Source: Rugamonas sp. (GTDB lineage: Bacteria; Pseudomonadota; Gammaproteobacteria; Burkholderiales; Burkholderiaceae_D). Taken from it: a stretch of 64,000 nt of DNA. A program made the position numbers and the translations under genes. The notes beneath the pieces were generated by a model that saw only the letters and a program-made list of their open reading frames with translations, did not search any database and was not told the DNA's origin. Positions 11,281-19,592 of this stretch are shown piece after piece (within the stretch, counting starts at the first letter, position 1; each line of letters opens with the position of its first letter). The stretch covers positions 1-64,000 of the forward strand of contig NZ_JANXMI010000312.1 in assembly GCF_025354735.1 (NCBI RefSeq), read 5' to 3'.

Positions 11281-11340
11281 GTGAGCGCGGTTGCAGATTC
11301 CGAGCCTGGCGAATCGGTGATTCGTCGCAACGCTCCTCGG
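11281..11340 (-). ncRNA. SAH riboswitch
   Basis: Read leftward, the RNA starts CCGAGGAGCG and ends GCAACCGCGCTCAC. The outer P1 helix pairs GAGCG with CGCTC. The P2 hairpin is CGAATC-ACC-GATTCG. The conserved GCCAGGCTCGG follows, and its GCTCGG can pair with the 5' CCGAGG to form the pseudoknot that defines this class. It sits directly upstream of the ahcY ribosome site, the classic location for SAH-sensing switches, which turn expression on when SAH is bound. The transcription start predicted from the adjacent -10 box falls at the first base of the aptamer. Confidence 0.93.
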
Positions 11341-11347
11341 AAGGTGC

Positions 11348-11376
11348 ATTCTAGCACCGTTGGAAACGGCTGACGA
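11348..11376 (-). promoter_or_regulatory. Probable sigma-70 promoter of ahcY
   Basis: On the leftward strand a TAGAAT -10 box (11353-11348) lies 17 bases after TCGTCA (11376-11371), a weak -35. The expected start is about 7 bases on, at 11341, immediately before the riboswitch aptamer. The spacing agreement is the main support. Confidence 0.6.
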
Positions 11377-11524
11377 CGCGGTGGGGCAAAAAAATCGCCG
11401 GACGCGCGGCAGAAGTTGCACGCCTCGGCGCCGGCCTTGAGCGGAATCAGATCGCCGCCGGACTGCCGCTCAGGGACTACACGTAAGCCTATAGTGATTT
11501 TTTATCCGCAAATGAGCCTCTATC

Positions 11525-12034
11525 ATGGACCCACGCGACGCCATCTGGGACGGGACGACCAAGCTGCTCTACAACGTCAACTATGCGGAAAAAATCGAAC
11601 AGGCATTGCTGGCACGCTGGACCTGGATGGATAGCATTACCAAGATAGCCGTGGCGATCTCATCAGCCAGCGCCGCGCTGGCCGGCCTCGTATTTTGGAA
11701 AAATCCAAACTATACTTTTCTATGGCCGTTGTTTACATCGGCCAGTACCCTGCTCGCTATCGTATCGAAGCAGCTATCCGTCACGGACAAGGTGACGCAG
11801 CACGCCACCTGCGCCGCAGAGCTGGCATCATTGGCAGTCGATATCGATAGCCTCATGGTACGCATGCGTATCAATGCGGAATTCCCCATTGCCGACTACA
11901 CAAAAAAATTAATGGTCCGCATGGATAAGTACCGTTTCATTTACAGTGAACTAAAATACGATTTACTACTCACAGAGAGAGTGCGCGCTCGGGCGCAACA
12001 AAAAATCGATACCCAGGTCGCTGACTGGCATTAG
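11525..12034 (+). CDS. Two-TM protein resembling SLATT-type effectors
   Basis: This protein of 169 residues has a short polar N-terminus and two close transmembrane helices (about 38-58 and 66-84, KIAVAISSASAALAGLVFW and FLWPLFTSASTLLAIVS). A soluble helical C-terminal half follows, ending in LLLTERVRARAQQKIDTQV. This 2TM-plus-helical-tail layout resembles SLATT domains, membrane effectors found in nucleotide-signalling conflict systems; the match is from memory of the architecture, not a search. It uses TTA, CTA and ATA codons that are rare in flanking genes, and it interrupts the ahcY-metK neighbourhood, so it looks acquired. A 24-residue ORF follows at once. No SMODS nucleotidyltransferase is adjacent. 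Confidence 0.6.
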   Translation: MDPRDAIWDGTTKLLYNVNYAEKIEQALLARWTWMDSITKIAVAISSASAALAGLVFWKNPNYTFLWPLFTSASTLLAIVSKQLSVTDKVTQHATCAAELASLAVDIDSLMVRMRINAEFPIADYTKKLMVRMDKYRFIYSELKYDLLLTERVRARAQQKIDTQVADWH

Positions 12035-12044
12035 GAGAACTCAA

Positions 12045-12119
12045 ATGAACAACGATGATTTCCGACGCAAATACCTGCCCCCCAATCCGCCGCCGCCACT
12101 ACCGGCGCGCCCCAAATAA
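12045..12119 (+). CDS. Small ORF, 24 residues, proline-rich tail
   Basis: Eleven bases after the stop of the two-TM gene, an AGGAG site precedes ATG at 12045. The frame encodes MNNDDFRRKYLPPNPPPPLP and four more residues, then TAA. The acidic/basic head and polyproline tail look deliberate rather than random, and the ribosome site is good. A strong terminator follows immediately, so the two ORFs form a closed two-gene unit. Function is unknown; it could be a partner peptide of the membrane protein or only a decayed 3' remnant. Confidence 0.45.
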   Translation: MNNDDFRRKYLPPNPPPPLPARPK

Positions 12120-12128
12120 ACGGCCCAT

Positions 12129-12167
12129 GCAAAACGCCCCGGATCGCGAGATGCCGGGGCGTTTTGC
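12129..12167. terminator. Bidirectional rho-independent terminator
   Basis: A perfect 14-bp stem (GCAAAACGCCCCGG / CCGGGGCGTTTTGC) with an 11-base loop gives A-runs on one side and T-runs on the other. It therefore works for the rightward two-gene unit and for metK coming from the right. Confidence 0.88.
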
Positions 12168-12227
12168 TTTGCGGCTCTATGGCAGAGCCTGCTTAGCCGC
12201 TGAGCGGCTCAGCAGCAGTTTACTTGC

Positions 12228-13397
12228 TTACTTCAGGCCGGCGGCCTCGCGCAGGATGGCGGCCTTGTCGGTGCGCTCCCACGTGAATTCCGGCTCTTCG
12301 CGGCCGAAGTGGCCGTAGGCGGCGGTCTTTTGGTAGATCGGGCGCAGCAGGTCCAGCATCAGCACGATGCCTTTCGGACGCAGGTCGAAATGTTCCATCA
12401 CCAGTTCGGCGATCTTGTCGTCCGAAATCACGCCCGTGCCTTCGGTGTAGACGGTGATGTTGATCGGCTTGGCCACGCCGATGGCGTAGCTGACCTGCAC
12501 CTGGCACTGGCGCGCCAGGCCGGCGGCGACCACGTTCTTGGCCACGTAGCGGGCCGCGTAGGCGGCCGAGCGGTCGACCTTGGACGGATCCTTGCCCGAG
12601 AACGCGCCGCCGCCGTGCGGGCTGGCGCCGCCGTAGGTGTCGACGATGATCTTGCGGCCGGTCAGGCCGCAATCGCCCTGCGGGCCGCCGATGACGAAGC
12701 GGCCGGTCGGATTGACCAGGTAGCGGGTTTCCTTGAGCCACTCGCGCGGCAGCACCTGCTTGATGATCTCTTCGATCACCGCTTCTTCGATCTGCTTGTG
12801 GCTGACGTCCGGCGCGTGCTGGGTCGACAGCACGACCGTGTCGACGGCGACCGGGCGGCCGTTGATGTAGCGCAGCGTGACCTGCGACTTGGCGTCCGGA
12901 CGCAGCCACGGCAGGCGGCCGTCCTTGCGCAGCTGCGACTGGCGCTCGACGAGGCGGTGGGCGTAGTGGATGGCGGCCGGCATCAGCTCGGCCGTTTCAT
13001 CGCAGGCGTAGCCGAACATCAGGCCCTGGTCGCCGGCGCCCTGGTCGAGGTCGATACCGGCGCCTTCGTCGACGCCCTGGGCGATGTCGGGCGACTGCTT
13101 GTCGTAGCCGACCAGCACGGCGCAGCCGCGGTAGTCGATGCCGTAGTCGGTGTTGTCGTAGCCGATGCGCTTGATGGTTTCGCGCGCCACTTGAATATAA
13201 TCGACGTTGGCGTGGGTGGTGATTTCACCGGCCAGCACCACCAGACCCGTGTTGCACAGGGTTTCGGCGGCGACGCGCGCCTTCGGATCCTGGGCCAGGA
13301 TGGCGTCGAGGATGGCGTCGGAAATTTGGTCGGCGACCTTGTCCGGGTGACCTTCGGACACGGATTCGGAAGTGAAAAGATAATCGTTGGAAGACAT
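12228..13397 (-). CDS. metK: S-adenosylmethionine synthase
   Basis: This 389-residue enzyme makes SAM from methionine and [23 protein letters not shown] at the start, [12 protein letters not shown] in the middle and the P-loop-like [16 protein letters not shown] motif are the family's diagnostic blocks. The ATG at 13397 has AGGAG upstream; an in-frame extension of 13 residues is unlikely to be used. It is the third methyl-cycle gene in this region (metF, ahcY, metK) but has its own promoter. No SAM- or SAH-type aptamer was recognised in its leader. Confidence 0.97.
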   Translation of the reverse strand: MSSNDYLFTSESVSEGHPDKVADQISDAILDAILAQDPKARVAAETLCNTGLVVLAGEITTHANVDYIQVARETIKRIGYDNTDYGIDYRGCAVLVGYDKQSPDIAQGVDEGAGIDLDQGAGDQGLMFGYACDETAELMPAAIHYAHRLVERQSQLRKDGRLPWLRPDAKSQVTLRYINGRPVAVDTVVLSTQHAPDVSHKQIEEAVIEEIIKQVLPREWLKETRYLVNPTGRFVIGGPQGDCGLTGRKIIVDTYGGASPHGGGAFSGKDPSKVDRSAAYAARYVAKNVVAAGLARQCQVQVSYAIGVAKPINITVYTEGTGVISDDKIAELVMEHFDLRPKGIVLMLDLLRPIYQKTAAYGHFGREEPEFTWERTDKAAILREAAGLK

Positions 13398-13596
13398 TGC
13401 AAGCTCCTGAAACTGGTTTTGAACAAATGTCGCCAACCAATGACGGCTTGCGACGCTTTAGCGATATTTATATTCCGCTTCGCAAGTTGTCTATTAACTC
13501 AGCGGTGACTCATACGTGGTATTTTACGCTTCTTAAAAAATTTTTGCCTAAGCAAAATACAGTCTGTCGGCAACCATCAACAAAACTGATCCACTC

Positions 13597-14451
13597 ATGC
13601 TCGTTCCCATCTTTCGTTTCCTCTCCCTGTTTCCCCTGCCCCTGCTGCACGCCCTGGGCGCCGCGCTGGGCTGGCTGGTCTACCTCGCTTCGCCGTCCTA
13701 CCGGCGGCGCATGCGCAACAACCTGGCCCAGGCCGGCTTTTCGCAACATCTGCCGGCCGCCATCGCCGAAGCCGGTAAAAGCATACTCGAACTGCCCTTC
13801 ATCTGGTGCGCCGCGCCGGAACGCGTGTCGCGCCGCGCCAACGATGTCAACTGGGACATCGTGCAAACCGAGCTCGACGCCGGTCGCGGCATCGTCTTCC
13901 TCACGCCCCACCTCGGCTGCTTTGAAATCGTGGCCCAGGAAATCGCCCTGCGCACCGAGCTGATGGTCATGTATCGGCCGCCCAAGCAAGAAACTTTAAA
14001 GCCGCTGATCGAAGGCGCGCGCGCGCGCAAGAATCTGCTGCTGGCGCCGGCCACCATGGCGGGCGTGCGCATGCTGGCCAAGACGCTGAAAAAAGGCAAG
14101 CCCATCGGCCTGCTGCCGGACCAGGTGCCGCAGGAGGGCGAAGGCGTGTGGGCCGCGTTCTTCGGGCGCCAGGCTTACACGATGACGCTGCCGGCCAAGC
14201 TGGCCCAGCTGGGCGACGCCACCGTCATCGTCACCTACGCCGAGCGCCTGCCGCGCGGCAAAGGCTATCTGATCCGCTTCGTGCCCTTCGAAGGCACGCT
14301 GGACGGCACGCCGGCCGAGCAGGCGCGCGCCATCAACGCCGCCATGGAAAGCCTGATCGCGCGCAGCCCGGCGCAATACTACTGGAGCTACAACCGCTAC
14401 AAGGTGCCGCACGGCATCGCCGCGCCGGACGCCGCCCGGGAGGCCGCATGA
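13597..14451 (+). CDS. Lipid A late acyltransferase (LpxL/HtrB family), first copy
   Basis: The 284-residue protein has an N-terminal membrane segment (IFRFLSLFPLPLLHALGAALGW) and the acyltransferase signature PHLGCFE, an HX4E catalytic motif at about residues 109-114, followed by the FFGRQAYT substrate block. Enzymes of this family transfer a secondary acyl chain onto lipid A at the inner face of the cytoplasmic membrane. It overlaps the next acyltransferase gene by ATGA, so the two are translationally coupled. Which lipid A position or chain length each uses is not readable from sequence. Confidence 0.88.
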   Translation: MLVPIFRFLSLFPLPLLHALGAALGWLVYLASPSYRRRMRNNLAQAGFSQHLPAAIAEAGKSILELPFIWCAAPERVSRRANDVNWDIVQTELDAGRGIVFLTPHLGCFEIVAQEIALRTELMVMYRPPKQETLKPLIEGARARKNLLLAPATMAGVRMLAKTLKKGKPIGLLPDQVPQEGEGVWAAFFGRQAYTMTLPAKLAQLGDATVIVTYAERLPRGKGYLIRFVPFEGTLDGTPAEQARAINAAMESLIARSPAQYYWSYNRYKVPHGIAAPDAAREAA

Positions 14452-15326
14452 AGCTACTGCTCGGTTTCGTGTGGCTGCTGCATTGGCTGCCGCTGCCGCT
14501 GCTGGGCCGCTTCGGCGACGCCGTCGGCAGCCTGCTGTTCCTCGTCATGCGGCCGCGGCGCCACATCGCGCTGACCAATTTGCGCCTCTGCCTGCCCGAG
14601 CTGAGCGAGGCCGAGCGCGTCGCCATCGCGCGCCGCCATTTCCAGGCCTATTCGCGCAGCGTGTGGGAACGCGGCATTTTGTGGTGGGCCTCGGAAGCGC
14701 GGCTGCGGCGCCTGATCCAGGTCGAGCCGGGCCCGGTGCCGGTGGCCGCCATGACGTCCCGGCCGACCATCCTGCTGTGCCCGCACTTCGTCTGCCTCGA
14801 CGTGGCCGGCGCCTCGATCGCGATGGTGGCCAGCGCCTCGTCGATGTATGTGCAGCAAAAGAACGCCACCTTCGACCAGGTGTTGCGCAAAGGCCGCGCC
14901 CGCTTCAAGCCGGTCAAGCTGTTCACGCGCCAGGACGGCATCAAGCCGATTCTGCGCGCGCTGCGCGACCACCTGCCCTACTTCATGCTGCCGGACATGG
15001 ACTTCGGCGAGAAGGATGCAGAGTTCGTCCCCTTCTTCGGCGTGCCGGCCGCGACGCTGACGGCCACCGCCCGCATCGCCTCGGCCACCGGGGCCCAGGT
15101 GATGCCGGTGATCGCCACCTTCCTGCCCAATTATCGTGGCTGGCGCGTCAAATTCTATCCGGTGTGGGACAATTACCCCGGCCCCGACATGGCCGCCGCC
15201 ACGCTGCGCATGAACCAGTTCATCGAGGAGCGCGTGCGCGAAGCGCCGGCCGAATATTTCTGGACCCATAAGCGCTTCAAGACACGGCCGAACGGCGAAC
15301 CGTCGCTGTACCTGGCCGCCGACTGA
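14448..15326 (+). CDS. Lipid A late acyltransferase (LpxL/HtrB family), second copy
   Basis: This 292-residue paralogue starts inside the stop of the previous gene. It has the N-terminal membrane anchor (LLLGFVWLLHWLPLPLLG) and the catalytic HX4D motif in CPHFVCLD. The conserved LPDMDFGEKDAEFVPFFG block is the standard LpxL/LpxM acceptor region. The first copy carries HX4E, so the two enzymes have diverged at the catalytic motif. Together they probably build the hexa-acylated lipid A, one chain each. dapF follows 58 bases later. Confidence 0.9.
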   Translation: MKLLLGFVWLLHWLPLPLLGRFGDAVGSLLFLVMRPRRHIALTNLRLCLPELSEAERVAIARRHFQAYSRSVWERGILWWASEARLRRLIQVEPGPVPVAAMTSRPTILLCPHFVCLDVAGASIAMVASASSMYVQQKNATFDQVLRKGRARFKPVKLFTRQDGIKPILRALRDHLPYFMLPDMDFGEKDAEFVPFFGVPAATLTATARIASATGAQVMPVIATFLPNYRGWRVKFYPVWDNYPGPDMAAATLRMNQFIEERVREAPAEYFWTHKRFKTRPNGEPSLYLAAD

Positions 15327-15383
15327 GCACGCGGTCCCCGGGCCGCACACTCGGCCATCACCTAGCCCACCACTGACGACACG

Positions 15384-16247
15384 ATGAAACTCAAATTCAC
15401 CAAGATGCACGGCGCCGGCAACGACTTCATCGTCATCGACGCCATCAACCAGCACATCGATTTCACGGCCGACCAGTGGCGCCGGCTGGCCGACCGCCGC
15501 TTCGGCATCGGCGCCGACCAGATCCTGGTGGTGCAGACGTCGGCGCTGCCGGGCTGCGACTTCCGCTACCGCATCTACAACGCCGACGGCGGCGAAGTCG
15601 AGCAATGCGGCAACGGCGCCCGCGCCTTCGTCAAATTCGTCGCCGAGCAGGGCTTGACGGAGCGCCGCAGCATCACCGTTGAAACGCTGGCCGGTGTCAT
15701 CGCGCCGCGCCTGGAAGCGGACGGCAACATCACCGTCGACATGGGCGCGCCCGTGCTCGACGCGGCCGCCGTGCCCTTCGACGCCGACGGCCTGGTCGGC
15801 GAGTCCCAGGGCCGCGACACGCTGTGGCCGCTGGTGCTGGAGCTGGGCGGCGTCAAGGAAACGGTACTGGTATCGGCCGTGTCGATGGGCAATCCGCACG
15901 CGGTGCAGGTGGTGGCCGACGTCGACACCGCGCCCGTCGAACTGAGCGGCCCGCTGATCGAGCACCACCCGCGCTTCCCGGCCCGCGTCAACGCCGGCTT
16001 CATGCAGATCGTCGACCGCGGCCACATCCGGCTGCGCGTGTTCGAGCGCGGCGCCGGCGAAACGCTGGCCTGCGGCACCGGCGCCTGCGCCGCCGTCGTG
16101 GCCGGCATCCGGCGCGGCCTGCTCGACTCGCCGGTGCGCGTCGACGCGCGCGGCGGCCAGCTGTCGATCGCCTGGGCCGGCGACGGCCTGCCGGTCTTGC
16201 TCAGCGGCCCGGCCGTGACCGTGTTCGAAGGCGAAATCGACATCTAA
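15384..16247 (+). CDS. dapF: Diaminopimelate epimerase
   Basis: This 287-residue enzyme interconverts LL- and meso-diaminopimelate for lysine and peptidoglycan synthesis. Both catalytic cysteines are in place: Cys75 in EQCGNGAR and Cys230 in [12 protein letters not shown], and the N-terminal [13 protein letters not shown] block is standard. It leads the dapF - DUF484 - xerC order known from enterobacteria, here interrupted by a porin gene. Confidence 0.97.
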   Translation: MKLKFTKMHGAGNDFIVIDAINQHIDFTADQWRRLADRRFGIGADQILVVQTSALPGCDFRYRIYNADGGEVEQCGNGARAFVKFVAEQGLTERRSITVETLAGVIAPRLEADGNITVDMGAPVLDAAAVPFDADGLVGESQGRDTLWPLVLELGGVKETVLVSAVSMGNPHAVQVVADVDTAPVELSGPLIEHHPRFPARVNAGFMQIVDRGHIRLRVFERGAGETLACGTGACAAVVAGIRRGLLDSPVRVDARGGQLSIAWAGDGLPVLLSGPAVTVFEGEIDI

Positions 16248-16657
16248 GGCGCCGCGTTCCGGTCCTGCGCTTCCCGCCGCCATCGGCGGCACCGGCGCGC
16301 GCCCCGCCGCGCCCTTCCCCCATCGCCACCACCCTGCGCGCCGCGCTCGAGCGGCGTCGCGGCGTGCCGTGCCTGGCGGCCGGCCTTCATGGCATGCCGA
16401 CGGCGGCTTGCGCTCGTCCCTTGCCGCCGCCCCCTGGCGGTCTCGGCCGCCTTGGCACCCCCTGCCGGCCCGACTTGTGGCGCGCACGCCGCACCCCAGC
16501 CCGCTAAGCGTCCAGACCTTGATGAGACGCAAATATTAGCCCATGCCTTGCCGTGTACGCTGGGGTTCCTGTCGGCGCAAAGACAAGCAAGGCCAGGCAC
16601 GGCACCGGCCCTGCAAGGCGCTTGAAAAGTCGTCGTTCACTCTCAAGGGAACAACCC
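16248..16657. other. Intergenic region before the porin (410 bases)
   Basis: No gene is supported here; open frames are short, GC-driven and lack ribosome sites. The last 130 bases are probably the porin leader: GCCGTG near 16550 and CACGGC near 16600 are complementary and could fold, and CAAGGGAA before the ATG is a weak ribosome site. No clear sigma-70 promoter could be picked. Confidence 0.5.
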
Positions 16658-17698
16658 ATGAAAAAATCTTTAGTGATCCTGGCACTGCTGGCCGCTTCCG
16701 CCGCCACGGCGCAAGCGCAATCGAACGTGGCCATCTACGGCACCATCGATTCGGGCATCAACAAGGCCACCGGCACCACCCTGGCGGTCGGCAAGCGCGA
16801 CAACAACAAGCTCGGCTTCAAAGGCGTGGAAGACCTGGGCGGCGGCCTGAGCGCGCTGTTCCAGCTCGAAATCCGCTTCGAGCCCGACACCGGCGCCGTC
16901 GAAAACACCACCACCACCACCTACCGCCCGCTGTTCCAGGGCCAGAGCCGGGTCGGCCTGCAAGGCGGCTTCGGCACGCTGCGCTTCGGCCGCGGCCTGA
17001 GCGCCTACCAGGAAACCTCGATCACCTTCGAGCCGTGGTCCGGCATGCCGACGCCGGCCGGCTTCATGACCGACCTGCAAGTGGCCGGCTACACCAGCGA
17101 CCCGCTGAGCGCGGCCGGCAATTCGCGCAACCGCTTCTCGAACGCGGTGTTCTACAACAGCCCGCTGTTCTTCGGCGTCGGCCAGATCAACGTCACCTAT
17201 GGCACGAAGGAAGCCAACGGCAATCCCGCCATCATCGGCCGCGGCACGGCGCTGGCGCCGCAGTTTCCGGCCAATTCGCCGCCCGCCGAGGCGCCGTATT
17301 CGGTGTCGGGCACCATCCTCAGCGGCCCGCTGGGCTTGATGGCGGCCTACGAAAAGAACGGCGTCGAGACCGACATCTGGTCGGTGGGCGCCTCCTACAA
17401 GCCGATCAACCCGCTCAAGCTGATGGTCACCTACCAGCGCCAGAACCAGGATTACACGCTGCCCTTCAATCCGGCCACGCGGGCCTGGGTGATAGGCGCC
17501 AACTACCTGGTCGGCCCCGGCAAGGTGCTGGCCGGCTTCGGCCGCAAGTCGCCCGACGGCGTGACCATGACGCGCCAGTATTCGCTCGGCTACGAATACA
17601 ATCTGTCGGTGCGCACCTATCTGTACTCCGACATTTCGACCCGCCACGCCGACAACCACGTCAATTACTACAGCCTGGGCATCCACCACAATTTCTGA
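16658..17698 (+). CDS. Gram-negative outer-membrane porin
   Basis: This protein of 346 residues has a signal peptide (MKKSLVILALLAASAATAQA, cleaved before QSN). The mature start SNVAIYGTIDSGINK is the first strand of betaproteobacterial general porins. Alternating amphipathic strands with GFKGVEDLGGGLSALFQLE, and the aromatic C-terminal NYYSLGIHHNF ending in Phe, are the usual signals for a 16-strand trimeric barrel and Bam-mediated assembly. A terminator follows directly. The gene splits the conserved dapF/xerC neighbourhood and so is probably an independent unit. Confidence 0.94.
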   Translation: MKKSLVILALLAASAATAQAQSNVAIYGTIDSGINKATGTTLAVGKRDNNKLGFKGVEDLGGGLSALFQLEIRFEPDTGAVENTTTTTYRPLFQGQSRVGLQGGFGTLRFGRGLSAYQETSITFEPWSGMPTPAGFMTDLQVAGYTSDPLSAAGNSRNRFSNAVFYNSPLFFGVGQINVTYGTKEANGNPAIIGRGTALAPQFPANSPPAEAPYSVSGTILSGPLGLMAAYEKNGVETDIWSVGASYKPINPLKLMVTYQRQNQDYTLPFNPATRAWVIGANYLVGPGKVLAGFGRKSPDGVTMTRQYSLGYEYNLSVRTYLYSDISTRHADNHVNYYSLGIHHNF

Positions 17699-17705
17699 GC
17701 GCGGA

Positions 17706-17733
17706 CGGACATGGCGGCCATGTCCGTTTTTTT
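17706..17733 (+). terminator. Rho-independent terminator of the porin gene
   Basis: A 9-bp perfect stem CGGACATGG / CCATGTCCG with a 3-base loop is followed by seven T's, eight bases after the porin stop. Confidence 0.93.
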
Positions 17734-17807
17734 GTCGCGCGCGGCCCATGGCGCCGGGGCCGGCGTCGGGTAAAATGCGATCTGCTCCCTCACCGACCCC
17801 AAGCTCA

Positions 17808-18479
17808 ATGACCGCCATCCTGGAATCCCATCTCGTCGCCCAATACCTGCACGAGCATCCCGACTTTTTCGAAGAACATGCCGCCTTGTTGGGCGAGATT
17901 AAATTGTCCAGCCCGCTGACCGGCCGCGCCGTGTCCTTGCAGGAACGGCAAATGGAAGTGATGCGCGACAAGTACAAGGCGCTGGAACTGCGCATGTCCG
18001 AGCTGATGCGCCTGGCCGCCGAGAACGAGGCCATCGCCAACAAATTCCACCGCTGGACCCAGACCCTGCTGCAGGCGGACGACGTGGCCGCGCTGCCGCG
18101 TGCCGTGGCCGACGGCATCAAGACCAGCTTCGACGTGCCGCAGGTGACGTTGCGCCTGTGGAACACGGCGCCCGACTACGCCGGCGCCTGGTTTGTCGAC
18201 GGCGTGTCCGACGACGCCCGCCTGTTCGGCGCCGGCCTGGCCGCGCCCTATTGCGGCGCCAACAACGACTTCGAGGCCGTGCGCTGGCTCGACGACGCCG
18301 CCGCCGTGCGCTCGACCGTCATCATCCCGCTGCGCCGGCCCGGCAGCAAGGGCGGCGCCTTCGGCCTGCTGATCCTCGGCTCGCCCGACACCGAACGCTT
18401 CACCGCGCTGATGGCGACCGACTTCCTGGTCCACATCGGCGAGACCGCCAGCACCGCGCTGGCGCCGCTGCTCGCCTGA
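17808..18479 (+). CDS. DUF484 family protein (GAF-like fold)
   Basis: This 223-residue cytoplasmic protein has an N-terminal helical part (VAQYLHEHPDFFEEHAALL, the DUF484 signature, then a coiled-coil stretch QERQMEVMRDKYKALELRM) and a GAF-like C-terminal domain. The ATG at 17808 gives the standard start. It ends 7 bases before xerC, as the DUF484 gene does in enterobacteria, so the two are co-transcribed. The biochemical role of DUF484 proteins is not established. Confidence 0.88.
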   Translation: MTAILESHLVAQYLHEHPDFFEEHAALLGEIKLSSPLTGRAVSLQERQMEVMRDKYKALELRMSELMRLAAENEAIANKFHRWTQTLLQADDVAALPRAVADGIKTSFDVPQVTLRLWNTAPDYAGAWFVDGVSDDARLFGAGLAAPYCGANNDFEAVRWLDDAAAVRSTVIIPLRRPGSKGGAFGLLILGSPDTERFTALMATDFLVHIGETASTALAPLLA

Positions 18480-18486
18480 GGCCGCG

Positions 18487-19434
18487 ATGGACGCCGCGCC
18501 CGCCGCTCTGAACTGGATAGATGCTTATCTGGCACAGCTGAAGACGCAGCGCCAACTGTCGCCGCACACCTGCGCCGCCTACGCGCGCGACCTGCATGAG
18601 CTGCTGGTCCTGAGCGGCGTCGCCGAGTGGACGCAACTGCGCCACGCGGACGTGCGGCGCCTGACCTTCACGCTGCACAGCCGGGGCCTGGAGCCGCGCT
18701 CGATCGCGCGCAAGCTGTCGAGCTGGCGCGGCTTTTTCAACTGGCTGGGCGGACAAACGGCGCTGGCCGCCAATCCGGTCGACGGCGTGCGCGCGCCGAA
18801 ACGCGCCAAAACGCTGCCGCGCGCGCTGTCGGTGGACGACGCCGTCCACCTGGTCGCGCCGGCCGCGCACGCCGGCCGCGCGCCCGAGCCCGTCGAACTG
18901 TGCAACACCGCCATGTTCGAGCTGCTGTATTCGAGCGGCCTGCGGGTCTCCGAATTGACCGGCCTCGACGTCGCCTACCGCAAGGCCGACGCCAACGGCC
19001 CCGCGTCGCCGGGCTGGATAGACGCCGAGGCCGGCGAGGTCATCGTCACCGGCAAGGGCGGCAAGATGCGCAAAGTGCCCGTCGGCGGCCCCGCGCTGAC
19101 GGCGCTGGCGGCCTGGCTGGCGGTGCGGCCGGCGCCCGCCGACGGCAGCCATGCCCTGTTCCTGAGCGCGCGCGGCGGCCGCATGACGCCGCGCGTGGTG
19201 CAGCTGCGGCTCAAAGCCCATGGCCAAAAAGCCGGCACGCCGGTCAGCGTCCACCCGCACATGCTGCGCCACTCCTTCGCCTCGCACGTGTTGCAATCGT
19301 CGGGCGACTTGCGCGCCGTGCAAGAGATGCTGGGCCATGCCAGCATCACCTCGACCCAGGTCTACACCGCGCTCGATTTCCAGCACCTGGCCCTGGTCTA
19401 CGACAAGGCGCACCCGCGCGCCAAGATCAAATAA
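18487..19434 (+). CDS. xerC: Tyrosine recombinase XerC
   Basis: This 315-residue recombinase resolves chromosome dimers at dif together with XerD. The SAM-like N-terminal core-binding domain (LSPHTCAAYARDL) is followed by a catalytic domain with Arg153 (GLRVSEL), Lys190, His258 and Arg261 (HPHMLRHSF), His284 (LGHAS) and the nucleophile Tyr293 (TQVYTALD). The position after DUF484 and near dapF supports XerC rather than XerD. Confidence 0.94.
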   Translation: MDAAPAALNWIDAYLAQLKTQRQLSPHTCAAYARDLHELLVLSGVAEWTQLRHADVRRLTFTLHSRGLEPRSIARKLSSWRGFFNWLGGQTALAANPVDGVRAPKRAKTLPRALSVDDAVHLVAPAAHAGRAPEPVELCNTAMFELLYSSGLRVSELTGLDVAYRKADANGPASPGWIDAEAGEVIVTGKGGKMRKVPVGGPALTALAAWLAVRPAPADGSHALFLSARGGRMTPRVVQLRLKAHGQKAGTPVSVHPHMLRHSFASHVLQSSGDLRAVQEMLGHASITSTQVYTALDFQHLALVYDKAHPRAKIK

Positions 19435-19592
19435 GGCGCGCAAGCGACCCGCCACCTTGCGCGACGGGCAACGGTCGGCAACAGCGCGCGCCGTAGCCAC
19501 CGTGGCGTTTGCAAGGTTTTCCAGAATTCCGGCATAATCGGCCGCTGATCCACGATCGGCGCATTTTCCATACTACGTATCGGCTAGCAATC

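Noticed and set aside
13398-13596. A SAM or SAH riboswitch before metK
   Set aside because: No conserved aptamer cores were found; the leader is short and AT-rich.
16248-16657. Small genes in the porin upstream region
   Set aside because: Frames are Arg/Pro-rich shadows of GC-rich DNA without ribosome sites.
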